A stretch of 64,000 bases of DNA, from assembly GCA_003240775.1 (NCBI GenBank), contig QFNI01000011.1:25110-89109 (forward strand), read 5' to 3'. Shown piece by piece: positions 27,699-36,446 of this stretch. Position 1 is the first letter of the stretch. Each line of letters opens with the position of its first letter. The translations under genes were made by a program, and so were the position numbers. This DNA comes from Mesorhizobium amorphae (GTDB taxonomy: Bacteria > Pseudomonadota > Alphaproteobacteria > Rhizobiales > Rhizobiaceae). The notes below the pieces were generated by a model, which saw only the letters and a list, made by a program, of their open reading frames with translations, searched no databases and had not been told where the DNA came from.

Positions 27699-28682
27699 AT
27701 GGTTCGCAGGTATTACAGCCTTCCCTCGCTCAACGCGCTGGCGGCGTTCGAGGCGGCGGCGCGGCATGGGAGCCTGACCAAGGCCGCCGAGGAACTCAAT
27801 GTCACGCCGGGTGCTGTGTCGCGGCAGGTGCGCAGCCTGGAGGAGGAGGTGGGCAGCCCGCTGTTCCTGCGGCGCCACCGCGCGGTGGAACTGACGCGCG
27901 AGGGCGAGACGCTGGCCGCTTCCCTGCGCGATGGGTTCGAGCGGATGTCGGCGACCTTTCGCCAGCTTCAATCGCGCGGCGGGCAGTCGAGCGTCACGCT
28001 CGGCTCCACGCTCGCCATGGCGCATCTCTGGCTGATGCCGCGCATGGGCACCTTCTGGAACAGCCATCCCGACATCACGATCGACCACGTGATCTCCGAC
28101 CACCCCCGCGGCCTCGACCGCCCCGATATCGACCTGCGCCTGCGCTATGGCGAAGGCGTCTGGCCCGACGAGGTATCCGCCAAGCTCCACGACGACCGCA
28201 TCTTTCCCGTCGCGAGCCCGGCCTTCGCCAAGGCCTACCCGGCCGAGACGCTGGCCGAACTTTCGCAGCTCCAGCTTCTCTCGGTGGAGGGTATCGACTG
28301 GACCTGGACCACCTGGGGCGAGTTCCTGCGCGCCAACGGCCACGACGACCGCCGCACCAATGTGCGCCGCTTCAACTCCTATGTGATAGCGCTGCAAGCC
28401 GCGCGTAGCGGGCAAGGCGTGGCGCTCGGCTGGGCGAAGCTTGTGGAGCCGCTGATCGAGGCGGGAAGCCTGGTGCGCGTGTCCCATGCCGAGATTGCGG
28501 CACCCCAATCCTATTTCGTCACCTGGAGCGCGCGCCGCCCGTTGAGCGCGCAAGGCACGGTCGTGCGCGACTGGCTGCTCTGGGCTGAATCGTTGAGCCC
28601 AGCTCAAGCGAGCCGGCTTCCCTTTTCGCTTGAACAGCCCGCCCCGAGGCGCTCCCATAAGCCCAAGGGAGCGCTCACATGA
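27699..28682 (+). CDS. LysR family transcriptional regulator
   Basis: 327-residue LysR regulator of the GcvA-like branch. The winged helix-turn-helix is at about 7-65 ('LNALAAFEAAARHGSLTKAAEEL' then 'VTPGAVSRQVRSLE'), followed by a type-2 periplasmic-binding-like effector domain. The ATG at 27699 has GGGAG 7 bases upstream; a longer in-frame reading extends into the repeat and is not credible. Unusually it is not divergent: its stop overlaps the MttB start (ATGA), so regulator and enzymes are on one message. Confidence 0.92.
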   Translation: MVRRYYSLPSLNALAAFEAAARHGSLTKAAEELNVTPGAVSRQVRSLEEEVGSPLFLRRHRAVELTREGETLAASLRDGFERMSATFRQLQSRGGQSSVTLGSTLAMAHLWLMPRMGTFWNSHPDITIDHVISDHPRGLDRPDIDLRLRYGEGVWPDEVSAKLHDDRIFPVASPAFAKAYPAETLAELSQLQLLSVEGIDWTWTTWGEFLRANGHDDRRTNVRRFNSYVIALQAARSGQGVALGWAKLVEPLIEAGSLVRVSHAEIAAPQSYFVTWSARRPLSAQGTVVRDWLLWAESLSPAQASRLPFSLEQPAPRRSHKPKGALT

Positions 28683-30241
28683 CGATCACGGACACCGCGA
28701 ACACCTTAGCGACCGAAGCCCCGGCCCAGCGCCGCGGCGGCGGCAGGCTCGGCCGCAAGGCCCAACGGAGCGCGGCCGTCCCCTCGCTGCCCACGCTGGT
28801 GCGCAAGATCCCCGTCTACGAGATCGTGCCCGACGAGGCGGTGGAGCTGATCCACGAGGCCTCGCTCGCGATCCTGGAGGAGGTGGGCTGCGAGTTCCGC
28901 GACGACGAGGCGATAGCCATGTGGAAAGCCGCCGGCGCGGATGTCTCCGACACCCGCGTCCGCATCGACCGCGCGCTTCTGATGGAGCTCGTGGGCAAGG
29001 TGCCCGCCGAGTTCACGCTCAACGCCCGCAACCCCGAGCGCACCGTGCGCGTGGGCGGCAAGAACTCGATCTTCGTGCCGATGTATGGCGCGCCCTATGT
29101 GCGCGATCTCGACGACAACCGCCGCTACGGCAGCCTTGAGGACCTCAACAACTTCCACAAGCTCGCCTACATGGCGCCCGCGCTGCACTCGTCCTCGTCC
29201 ATCATCTGCGAGCCGATGGAGATCCCGGTGCCCAAGCGGCACCTCCACATCATCCACTCAGCTCTCAAGCATTCCGACAAGCCCTTCATGGGCATCGTCA
29301 CCTCCAAGGAGCGCGCGGAGGACACGATGGCGATGGCCAGGATCGTGTTCGGCGAAGCCTTCGTGCAGGACAACCCGGTGCTCGTCTCCATCACCAACTG
29401 CAACTCGCCGCTGGTGTGGGACGCGACCATGCTGGACGCGATGAAGGTCTATGCGCGCTCGAACCAGCCGCTGATCCTCGCGCCCTTCGCGCTCTGCGGC
29501 GCGTCGACCGCGGCGTCTGCCGTGGGCGCGGTGGCGCAGGTGAACGCCGAAGCGCTGGCGGGCCTCGCCTTCACCCAGCTGATCCGCCCCGGCTCCCCCC
29601 AGCTCTACGGCCAGTTCATGGTCACCGTCGACATGAAGACCGGCGCGCCCATGGGCGGCACGCCCGAGGCCGCGCAGATGATGTATCTGATGGGCGCGCT
29701 CGCGCGGAAGTACAAGCTGCCCTGGCGCACCTCGGGCTTCCATGTCGGCTCCAAGGTCAACGACGCGCAGGCGGGCTACGAGGCGAGCATGCTGATGCAC
29801 GCGGCACTCCTTTCGGGCGCCAACTACATCTGGCACTCAGCCGGCTGGCTGGAAGCGGGCCTCGCCTGCGGCTACGGCAAGTTCGCCACCGACTGCGAGC
29901 AGCTCGTCGGCTGGCACAAATATGCGGGCGGCGTGTCCTTCGATGATTTCCAGGAAGCGATGGCGGCGATCCGCGAGGTCGGCCCGCAAGGCCATTTCCT
30001 CGGCACGCAGCACACGCTCGAGCATTTCCAGTCGGCCTTCTTCATGCCGACCATCATGGACTTCAACTCGTTCGAGCAGTGGAACGCCGAGGGCGCCAAG
30101 GACCACGACCGCCGCGGGCGCGAGAAGGCGCGCGCCATGCTCGCCGAATATGAGGAGCCGGCGCTTGACCAGGGCGTGGCCGAAGGCTTGCGCGACTTCA
30201 TCGCGCGCCAGGAAGAAAAGCTCCCGGACACCGTGAACTGA
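28679..30241 (+). CDS. MttB-family (non-pyrrolysine) methyltransferase
   Basis: 520-residue member of the trimethylamine methyltransferase (MttB) superfamily. The frame has no internal amber codon, so it is a non-Pyl homologue such as glycine-betaine (MtgB) or proline-betaine methyltransferases, which move a methyl group from a quaternary amine to a corrinoid protein. Segments 'IPVYEIVPDEAVELIHEASLAILEEVGCEF' split over the N-terminal helix region and 'TQHTLEHFQSAFFMP' near the end are family-like. No corrinoid protein or activator gene is nearby, so the methyl acceptor is unknown. Coupled to LysR upstream and to the flavoprotein downstream (TGATG). Confidence 0.88.
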   Translation: MTITDTANTLATEAPAQRRGGGRLGRKAQRSAAVPSLPTLVRKIPVYEIVPDEAVELIHEASLAILEEVGCEFRDDEAIAMWKAAGADVSDTRVRIDRALLMELVGKVPAEFTLNARNPERTVRVGGKNSIFVPMYGAPYVRDLDDNRRYGSLEDLNNFHKLAYMAPALHSSSSIICEPMEIPVPKRHLHIIHSALKHSDKPFMGIVTSKERAEDTMAMARIVFGEAFVQDNPVLVSITNCNSPLVWDATMLDAMKVYARSNQPLILAPFALCGASTAASAVGAVAQVNAEALAGLAFTQLIRPGSPQLYGQFMVTVDMKTGAPMGGTPEAAQMMYLMGALARKYKLPWRTSGFHVGSKVNDAQAGYEASMLMHAALLSGANYIWHSAGWLEAGLACGYGKFATDCEQLVGWHKYAGGVSFDDFQEAMAAIREVGPQGHFLGTQHTLEHFQSAFFMPTIMDFNSFEQWNAEGAKDHDRRGREKARAMLAEYEEPALDQGVAEGLRDFIARQEEKLPDTVN

Positions 30242-32295
30242 TGACCCCAGACCCAGCCAGAGACCCGCTTCTCCAGCCATTCCAGCTCAAGCATCTGCGG
30301 CTCAAGAACCGCATCATGTCGACCTCCCACGAGCCGGCCTATTCGGAGGACGGCCTGCCCAAGGAGCGCTACCGCCTCTACCACGCGGAAAAGGCCAAGG
30401 GCGGCATGGCGCTGACCATGACGGCGGGCTCGGCCATCGTGTCGCGCGACAGCCCCGCAGCCTTCGGCAACCTCCACGCCTATCGCGACGAGTTCGTGCC
30501 TTGGATGCGCGAGCTCGTGGATGCCTGCCACGAGCACGACTGCAAGGTGATGATCCAGCTCACCCATCTCGGCCGCCGCACGGGCTGGAACAAGGCCGAC
30601 TGGCTGCCGGTGGTGGCGCCCTCCTCCGTGCGGGAGCCCGCCCACCGCGCGTTTCCCAAGGTGATGGAGGACTGGGACATCGAGCGCATCGTGGCCGACT
30701 ATGCGAGTGCGGCCCAGCGCATGCAGGCGGCCGGCCTCGACGGCATCGAGTTCGAGGCCTACGGCCACCTGATGGACGGCTTCTGGTCGCCGCTCACCAA
30801 CCACCGCGACGACGAGCACGGCGGAAGCCTGGAGAACCGGCTGCGTTTCACGCACATGGTGATCGACGCGGTGCGCGCGGCCGTCGGCCCCGACTTCGTC
30901 GTGGGCATCCGCATGGTGGCCGACGAGGACACGGAGAAGGGCCTCTCCAAGGCGGAAGGCATAGCGATCGCCCAGGCGCTCGCGCAGTCCGGCAAGTTCG
31001 ACTTCCTCAACATCATCCGCGGCACGATCGAGACGGATGCGGCGCTGACCGGCGTGATCCCCGTCACCGGCATGCGCGCCAACCCCCATCTCGATTTCGC
31101 GGGCGAGGTGCGCGCGGCGACCAGGTTCCCCGTCTTCCACGCGGCCCGCATCACCGATGTGGCGACCGCGCGCTTCGCCGTGGAAAGCGGCAAGCTCGAC
31201 ATGGTCGGCATGACCCGGCCCCACATCGCCGACCCCCACATCATGGCCAAGGTCATGCGCGGCGAGGAGCACCGCATCCGCCCCTGCGTGGGCGCCACCT
31301 ACTGCCTCGACCGCATCTATGAGGGCGGCGAAGCGCTCTGCATCCACAACGCGGCCACCGGCCGCGAAGCGAGGATGCCGCATGTGATCGCCCGCACGGA
31401 CGGGCCGCTGAAGCGCGTGGTGGTGGTGGGGGCCGGTCCGGCGGGCCTCGAAGCCGCGCGGGTCGCAGCCGAGCGCGGCCATTCCGTTCAGGTGCTGGAA
31501 GCCTCCGGCCAGGCCGGCGGGCAGATCCGCCTCGCCACCCAGAACCCGCGCCGCCGCGAGTTGATCGGCATCGTCGACTGGCGCCTGGCAGAACTCGAAC
31601 GCCTGGGCGTCGAAATCCGCTACGATGTGTGGGCCGAGGAAGGCGACGTGCTCGCACTTTCGCCCGACGCCGTGATCGTCGCAACGGGCGGCCTGCCCCA
31701 GACCCCGCCGCTCGAAGCGGGCGAGGATCTCGTCACCTCGTCCTGGGACATCTTGTCGGGCGCGGTGAAGCCCGGCGAGCATGTTCTGCTCTATGACGAC
31801 AATGGCGGGCACCAGGGCATGGGCGCGGCCGAGCTGATCGCGCGCAGCGGGGCCAAGCTCGAACTCGTCTCGCCCGAGCGCTTCTTCGCGCCCGAAATGG
31901 GCGGGCTCAACCACGCGCCCTACATGCAGGCCTTCCACGAGACGGGCACGCGCATCACCGTCAACACGCGCGTTTCCGCCGTGCGCCGCGACGGCAACGC
32001 GCTGGTGGCGACCCTTTCGTCGGACTACGCGCGCGGCTGGCGGGACGAGCGCCGCGTCGACCAGGTGGTGGTGGAGCACGGCACGGCACCGCTCGACGAC
32101 CTCTACCACGCGCTCAAGCCGCGCTCGCGCAATCTCGGCGCGGTCGACTACGCCTCGCTGGTGGAGGGCGCCTCGCCGTTTCCCGCTGACGGGCCCGATG
32201 ACGGCTTCGTGCTTTTCCGGATCGGGGATGCGGTTGCCAGCCGCAACATCCATGCCGCAATCTATGATGGGCTTCGATACACTTTGAACGTCTAA
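30241..32295 (+). CDS. Old-yellow-enzyme family N-demethylase-like flavoprotein (StcD-like)
   Basis: 684-residue flavoprotein with an FMN TIM barrel, an Fe-S segment and an FAD/NAD half ('RVVVVGAGPAGLEAARVAAERG'). The Fe-S site is altered: cysteines occur at 349, 355 and 367, with Ala352 where the standard CxxCxxxC has its second ligand. In rhizobia a protein of this shape (StcD) demethylates N-methylproline in stachydrine breakdown. Translationally coupled to the MttB homologue, so a two-step removal of methyl groups from a betaine-type compound is likely (inference). Confidence 0.85.
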   Translation: MTPDPARDPLLQPFQLKHLRLKNRIMSTSHEPAYSEDGLPKERYRLYHAEKAKGGMALTMTAGSAIVSRDSPAAFGNLHAYRDEFVPWMRELVDACHEHDCKVMIQLTHLGRRTGWNKADWLPVVAPSSVREPAHRAFPKVMEDWDIERIVADYASAAQRMQAAGLDGIEFEAYGHLMDGFWSPLTNHRDDEHGGSLENRLRFTHMVIDAVRAAVGPDFVVGIRMVADEDTEKGLSKAEGIAIAQALAQSGKFDFLNIIRGTIETDAALTGVIPVTGMRANPHLDFAGEVRAATRFPVFHAARITDVATARFAVESGKLDMVGMTRPHIADPHIMAKVMRGEEHRIRPCVGATYCLDRIYEGGEALCIHNAATGREARMPHVIARTDGPLKRVVVVGAGPAGLEAARVAAERGHSVQVLEASGQAGGQIRLATQNPRRRELIGIVDWRLAELERLGVEIRYDVWAEEGDVLALSPDAVIVATGGLPQTPPLEAGEDLVTSSWDILSGAVKPGEHVLLYDDNGGHQGMGAAELIARSGAKLELVSPERFFAPEMGGLNHAPYMQAFHETGTRITVNTRVSAVRRDGNALVATLSSDYARGWRDERRVDQVVVEHGTAPLDDLYHALKPRSRNLGAVDYASLVEGASPFPADGPDDGFVLFRIGDAVASRNIHAAIYDGLRYTLNV

Positions 32296-32321
32296 GCATA
32301 ACCACAAAAGAGGGAAGAACG

Positions 32322-33971
32322 ATGCGCATGTTCAAAAGCAACGGAGATCGCGTGCCGCCGGCCGTGGCGAAGATGGGAGAAGAGGTCCGGGCGGGCCGCA
32401 TGGATCGGCGCGAGTTTCTGGCCATCGCCAGCGCGCTCGGCGCGTCCACCGCCGTGGCCTACGGGCTGGCGGGCCTCGCCGCACCCACCCCGGCCCTCGC
32501 CCAGGAAGGCACCAAGGGCGGCACGCTGCGGGTCGCCATGGCCGTGAAGGGCCAGAAGGACCCCCGCACCTATGACTGGGTGGAACTCGGCAACATCGCG
32601 CGCTGCTGGCTCGAGCCGCTGGTTTCCTACACGCGCGACTTCACCTTCGAGCCGATCCTGCTGGAAGGCTGGGAGGTCAACGACGACGCGACCGAATACA
32701 CGCTGAAGGTGCGGCCCGGCGTCACCTGGAACAACGGCGACGCCTTCACCGCCGAAGATGTGGCCTACAACCTCGCCCGCTGGTGCGACAAGAACGTTTC
32801 CGGCAACTCCATGGCGGCCCGCGTGGGCGGCCTGATCGACGAGGCGACCGGCAAGGCGCGCGAAGGGGCGATCACGACCGTCGACGACCACACGGTGAAG
32901 CTGACCCTCAGCGCGCCCGACATCGCGCTCGTGCCCAACTTCACCGACTATCCCGCTTTGATCGTCCACCGCTCGTTCGATGCAGACGGTGCCGACCCCG
33001 TGGGCAAGCCGATCGGCACGGGGCCCTTCGAGCTCGTGTCCTACGATGTGGGAAGCCGCGCGGTGGTGAAGCGGCGCGAGAACGGCGCGTGGTGGGGCGG
33101 CGAGGCGATGCTCGACGGCGTCGAGTTCATCGACTACGGCACCGATTTTTCGGCCACCGTGAACGCCTTCGAATCCGGCGAAGTCGACCTCAACTTCGAA
33201 ACGCCGGCCGATTTCATCGACATCCTCGACGGGCTCGACCTCGTGAAGTCCGAGGTCGCCACCGCGACCACGCTGGTCGCGCGCACCAACGTTTCGCAGA
33301 AGCCCTACGACGACAAGCGGGTGCGCAACGCGCTGCAGATGGCGGTCGACAACGCGGTCGTGCTGCAGCTCGGCTACAACGGGCGCGGCACGGTGGGCGA
33401 GAACCACCACGTCTCGCCCATCCACCCCGAATATGCCGAACTGCCCAAGAGGACGCGCGACGCCGCCGGCGCCAAGGCGCTGATGGCGGAAGCCGGCCAG
33501 GCCGATTTCGAGCACGACCTGATCACGGTGGACGACGACTGGCAGAAGAACACGGGCGACGCCATCGCCGCCCAGCTTCGCGAGGCCGGCATCAAGGTCA
33601 AGCGCACGGTGCTGCCCGGCTCGACCTTCTGGAACGACTGGACGAAATATCCCTACTCGATGACCATCTGGTACATGCGCCCGCTCGGCGTGCAGATCCT
33701 GGCGCTGGGCTACCGCACGGGCGAGGCCTGGAACGAGACGGCCTATTCCAACCCCGACTTCGACGCGAAGCTCGCCCAGGCCCTGTCGATCAACGACCCC
33801 GACAAGCGCCGCGAGGTGATGAAGGACATCGAGACCATCCTTCAGGATTCGGGCGTGATCATCCAGCCGTTCTGGCAGAGCCTCTACAGCCACATGAACG
33901 CGAAGGTGAAGGGGTACGGCGTGCACCAGACGTTTCAGATGGACCTTCAGCGGGTTTCGCTGGAGGGCTGA
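32322..33971 (+). CDS. Family-5 (peptide/nickel-type) ABC substrate-binding protein, orphan
   Basis: 549-residue SBP_bac_5 protein. A twin-arginine-like signal (MDRREFLAIASALGAS, about 27-42) and a cleavage region at PALAQE near 62 predict export. The mature domain contains the family pattern 'GWEVNDDATEYTLKVRPGVTWNNGD'. It starts 26 bases after the flavoprotein with a good AGAGGGAAG site, so it belongs to the LysR-MttB operon. No permease or ATPase follows; it must borrow a transporter encoded elsewhere. Its ligand is probably the methylated amine used by the operon (inference). Confidence 0.9.
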   Translation: MRMFKSNGDRVPPAVAKMGEEVRAGRMDRREFLAIASALGASTAVAYGLAGLAAPTPALAQEGTKGGTLRVAMAVKGQKDPRTYDWVELGNIARCWLEPLVSYTRDFTFEPILLEGWEVNDDATEYTLKVRPGVTWNNGDAFTAEDVAYNLARWCDKNVSGNSMAARVGGLIDEATGKAREGAITTVDDHTVKLTLSAPDIALVPNFTDYPALIVHRSFDADGADPVGKPIGTGPFELVSYDVGSRAVVKRRENGAWWGGEAMLDGVEFIDYGTDFSATVNAFESGEVDLNFETPADFIDILDGLDLVKSEVATATTLVARTNVSQKPYDDKRVRNALQMAVDNAVVLQLGYNGRGTVGENHHVSPIHPEYAELPKRTRDAAGAKALMAEAGQADFEHDLITVDDDWQKNTGDAIAAQLREAGIKVKRTVLPGSTFWNDWTKYPYSMTIWYMRPLGVQILALGYRTGEAWNETAYSNPDFDAKLAQALSINDPDKRREVMKDIETILQDSGVIIQPFWQSLYSHMNAKVKGYGVHQTFQMDLQRVSLEG

Positions 33972-34024
33972 GGGGGGGACCGTTCTTCCTCCGGCCTAGC
34001 CAGAACTGGCATCAACGCCGACGA

Positions 34025-34275
34025 CCCCCTCCCCCTTGAGGGGAGGGGTAAGGGGTGGGGGTAACGGTTCCACCTCCCCACCTCTCAATGATGAGCCGCC
34101 CACTTGGTGGCGACGTCACCCCCACCCCTTACCCCTCCCCTCAAGGGGGAGGGGAATCCGGAGAGGGGTTCACCCTGCCTCCTGCTTCGCAGGGCTTATC
34201 GCGTTTGAGGCTCGAGAAACCATCTCCCGGCTTCTTGCCGGCTTTCAGCCGTCGCCTCTCAATCCCTCAAGGGAG
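34025..34275. repeat. Intergenic repeat family A, copy 2 (long inverted repeat)
   Basis: The 345-base gap between two convergent genes holds this element. Arms of about 41 bp (34025-34066 and 34114-34154) are reverse complements with a single mismatch, giving a very stable cruciform or hairpin. Downstream, CGGCTTCTTGCCGG and GCCGTCGCCTCTCA match copy 1. Between convergent genes it could act as a bidirectional terminator. Confidence 0.85.
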
Positions 34276-34316
34276 ATGTTGGCGCTTGAGATGTTCGCGA
34301 GCCCCCCCGCCAGCGC

Positions 34317-35486
34317 TCAAACCTCCGGCAGCACCGGGCGGTCGCCGAGTTGGGCGAGCTTGATCTGCATGAGCAGCGACAGCTCGTCATAGACGTTCCA
34401 CTCGTCGACGATCCGGCCGTCCTTGTAGTGGTAGTGCGTCATCCCCATCACCTGCAGACGCTTGCCCGTGGGTTCGCCCAGGTCCTGGAGCAGGCCGTAG
34501 CCGAGGTGGTGGCCTTCCATGATCCAGCGCACGGCGACCTTGGTGCCGCCTTCTTCCGAAGGCGTCGAGCAGATGTGCTGGGGCATGTAGGCGGCATCGG
34601 GAATCGAGCCCACGAGCCCCAGATGCTGGTGGATCACGGCCGCCGTGCCGTAGAGCTCGCGCATGAGCGGCCCGTGATACTGCACGGTGGGCGCATAGAC
34701 ATCCTTGATGCGGCCGAACATGCGTTTGTTGAAGACCTCGTGCAGCCAGCGCAGCGTGTCGGCTTCCAGCTCGTCATGCGCGATCGTCGTGTCGGCCTCG
34801 GCTTCGGGCGGATACTGGCCGAGCATGCGGCGGTTCTCGCCGATGTCGAGCGTGTGGAAGCCCTTCTCGAACTGCGCGCGCGCGAAGCGCTCGGCGAAGG
34901 GGTGGGGGTCGAGGCCCAATTGCTTGATGATGGTCATGGTGTCCGCCACCACCCATTCCCGGTAGATCTTGTTGCGCAGGATCATGCAGTCGGCGATCGT
35001 GCGCGAAGCGAAGGTGCGGCCCGTCGGCGGCCCGAAATGGCCGTATTGGGTGTGCCGGCCCGAGCCCGTGACGAGGTGGGAGGTGTAGAACCCGTCCTGG
35101 TCGTCGCCGCGCCAGATCACTTGCGTGGCCATGCCCCGCCGCTCTGGCAGCGAGACCAGCCGCTGGATCGTGTCGCGCACGATGTCCTCGCGGTTGTAGA
35201 TCGTGCCCATGGTGCCGTAGAGCACACAGTTGTGCGTGTAGTGCGAATAGATCAGGCCGATGTCGCGCTCGTCCCAGATCTTGTGGGTGCAGCGCACGAT
35301 GTAGTCGACGATGTCGGAATAGATGTCGTCGAAGCCTTCCATCGCGTGCGCCCGCTTGCGGCCGACAGGCGCGAGCTCGGGATAGTCGCGCCGCTCCACC
35401 TGCAGCACGGGCTCGGCCGTCACAGGCTCGGAGCGCGAGGGCTGGACGGCTTTTTCCGTGGCGGGTTTCTTGTCGGGATCGCTCAT
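34317..35486 (-). CDS. Double SnoaL/NTF2-like protein
   Basis: 389 residues with two NTF2-like (SnoaL) halves, roughly 50-190 and 230-385; each has the 'YxHYxHxNxxLYGT' or 'YHGPLMRELYGTAAV' kind of pocket segment, and the second ends in 'GRIVDEWNVYDELSLL', typical of SnoaL-like ester cyclases. Length is twice that of a single SnoaL. No catalytic function can be assigned. It overlaps the upstream alpha/beta hydrolase by 4 bases (ATGA), so the two are made together, and their promoter is next to the operator at 36344. Confidence 0.8.
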   Translation of the reverse strand: MSDPDKKPATEKAVQPSRSEPVTAEPVLQVERRDYPELAPVGRKRAHAMEGFDDIYSDIVDYIVRCTHKIWDERDIGLIYSHYTHNCVLYGTMGTIYNREDIVRDTIQRLVSLPERRGMATQVIWRGDDQDGFYTSHLVTGSGRHTQYGHFGPPTGRTFASRTIADCMILRNKIYREWVVADTMTIIKQLGLDPHPFAERFARAQFEKGFHTLDIGENRRMLGQYPPEAEADTTIAHDELEADTLRWLHEVFNKRMFGRIKDVYAPTVQYHGPLMRELYGTAAVIHQHLGLVGSIPDAAYMPQHICSTPSEEGGTKVAVRWIMEGHHLGYGLLQDLGEPTGKRLQVMGMTHYHYKDGRIVDEWNVYDELSLLMQIKLAQLGDRPVLPEV

Positions 35487-36205
35487 CGGGGTTCCTCCTC
35501 GAAATGGGCGGCGAGCCAGTTGCGGATATGCTCGGCCACGGCGTCCGGGTTTTCCAGGGGCGCGAAGTGGCCGGCATCGGGGATGGCGTGGAACTGCGCG
35601 CCGGAGATGCCACAGGCAAGCTCGCGCTGCGCCTCAAGCGGGCAGACCTGTTCATGGGTGCCTGCGAGCACCAGGGCGGGCACACGGATCCGGGCGAGCC
35701 TCGGCCGGCTGTCGGCGCGGTGGATGGCGACCTCCGACTGGCTGTCGAGCAGGGCGACGCCGCCCCGCTGCGCCATGCCGAGGATCATCTGGCGCAGTGC
35801 GGCGTCTGCGGCGTTCACGGGCGCGACGAGCTTGTCCCAGGAATCCTCGATGTAACCGTCGATCCCCGTTTCCCGCGCTTTGGCGACCGCTGCGCGCCGG
35901 ACGGCGGCGTTGGATTCGGGGTCGGGACGCGGGGTGGTGTCGACCAGGATCAGCCCCCTCACCCGCTCGGGCGCCTGCGCGGCCATCTCCAGCGCGACGA
36001 TGCCGCCGAGCGAGAAGCCGAGCGCGATGAAACGCTCGGGCGCGCCCTCCAGGATGCGCCCGGCCAGCGCGGGTGCCGAGCGCGCCTCGTCCATCCGCGC
36101 GAGCACCGAGGGCCAGGGCGGCAGGCGGTCGAGCAAGGGCGAAAACAGCCTGCAATCGCAGAGCGTGCCGGGCAGAAGCAGAAGCGGCGGCTTGGAAAGC
36201 GGCAT
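35483..36205 (-). CDS. Alpha/beta hydrolase
   Basis: 240-residue hydrolase. The nucleophile elbow GFSLGG has Ser65; the catalytic His is in 'IPDAGHFAPLENP' near the end, and an oxyanion segment LLLLPGTLCD lies at the start. No signal peptide. I start at the ATG 36205, where the fold begins; upstream in-frame sequence lacks hydrolase features. It is divergent from the HisD-like gene at 36447, with the shared palindrome between them. Substrate is likely an ester or lactone of the pathway controlled by the LacI regulator (inference). Confidence 0.85.
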   Translation of the reverse strand: MPLSKPPLLLLPGTLCDCRLFSPLLDRLPPWPSVLARMDEARSAPALAGRILEGAPERFIALGFSLGGIVALEMAAQAPERVRGLILVDTTPRPDPESNAAVRRAAVAKARETGIDGYIEDSWDKLVAPVNAADAALRQMILGMAQRGGVALLDSQSEVAIHRADSRPRLARIRVPALVLAGTHEQVCPLEAQRELACGISGAQFHAIPDAGHFAPLENPDAVAEHIRNWLAAHFEEEPR

Positions 36206-36343
36206 CGAAGAAGGGCTCGGTCCCGGTCGGCCAAGCGCCGCCGGCAGCAAAGGAAATTGCAGCGTCCGCCGGACACCATCCGGCTCCTGCGCAGCCGCGA
36301 GATCGGGGGAAATGCGGGCTGCGGACAAAACACTGGCAGAAAC

Positions 36344-36357
36344 TGAATACGTATGCA
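36344..36357. promoter_or_regulatory. LacI-type operator site A, TGAATACGTATGCA
   Basis: 14-bp palindrome with one mismatched pair and a central CG, in the intergenic region between the divergent hydrolase and HisD-like genes. The identical 14-mer is at 42907-42920 and a close relative at 50584-50599. The only plausible local regulator is the LacI protein at 42955-44007. Confidence 0.75.
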
Positions 36358-36446
36358 ATAGGGGTGGTGCCGTTGGGACCACGCCATGCCGGACGCTGCC
36401 GGAGGGTGTGCTTCCAGCCCTAAGCCCAGGAGCTTTTCGAGCCAGC

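Noticed and set aside
28679..30241. Pyrrolysine-containing MttB
   Set aside because: The frame reads to full length with no in-frame TAG, so no pyrrolysine is required.
35880..36446. Long N-terminal extension of the HisD-like protein
   Set aside because: The extension runs antisense through the hydrolase gene and through the operator; HisD homology starts after the ATG at 36447.
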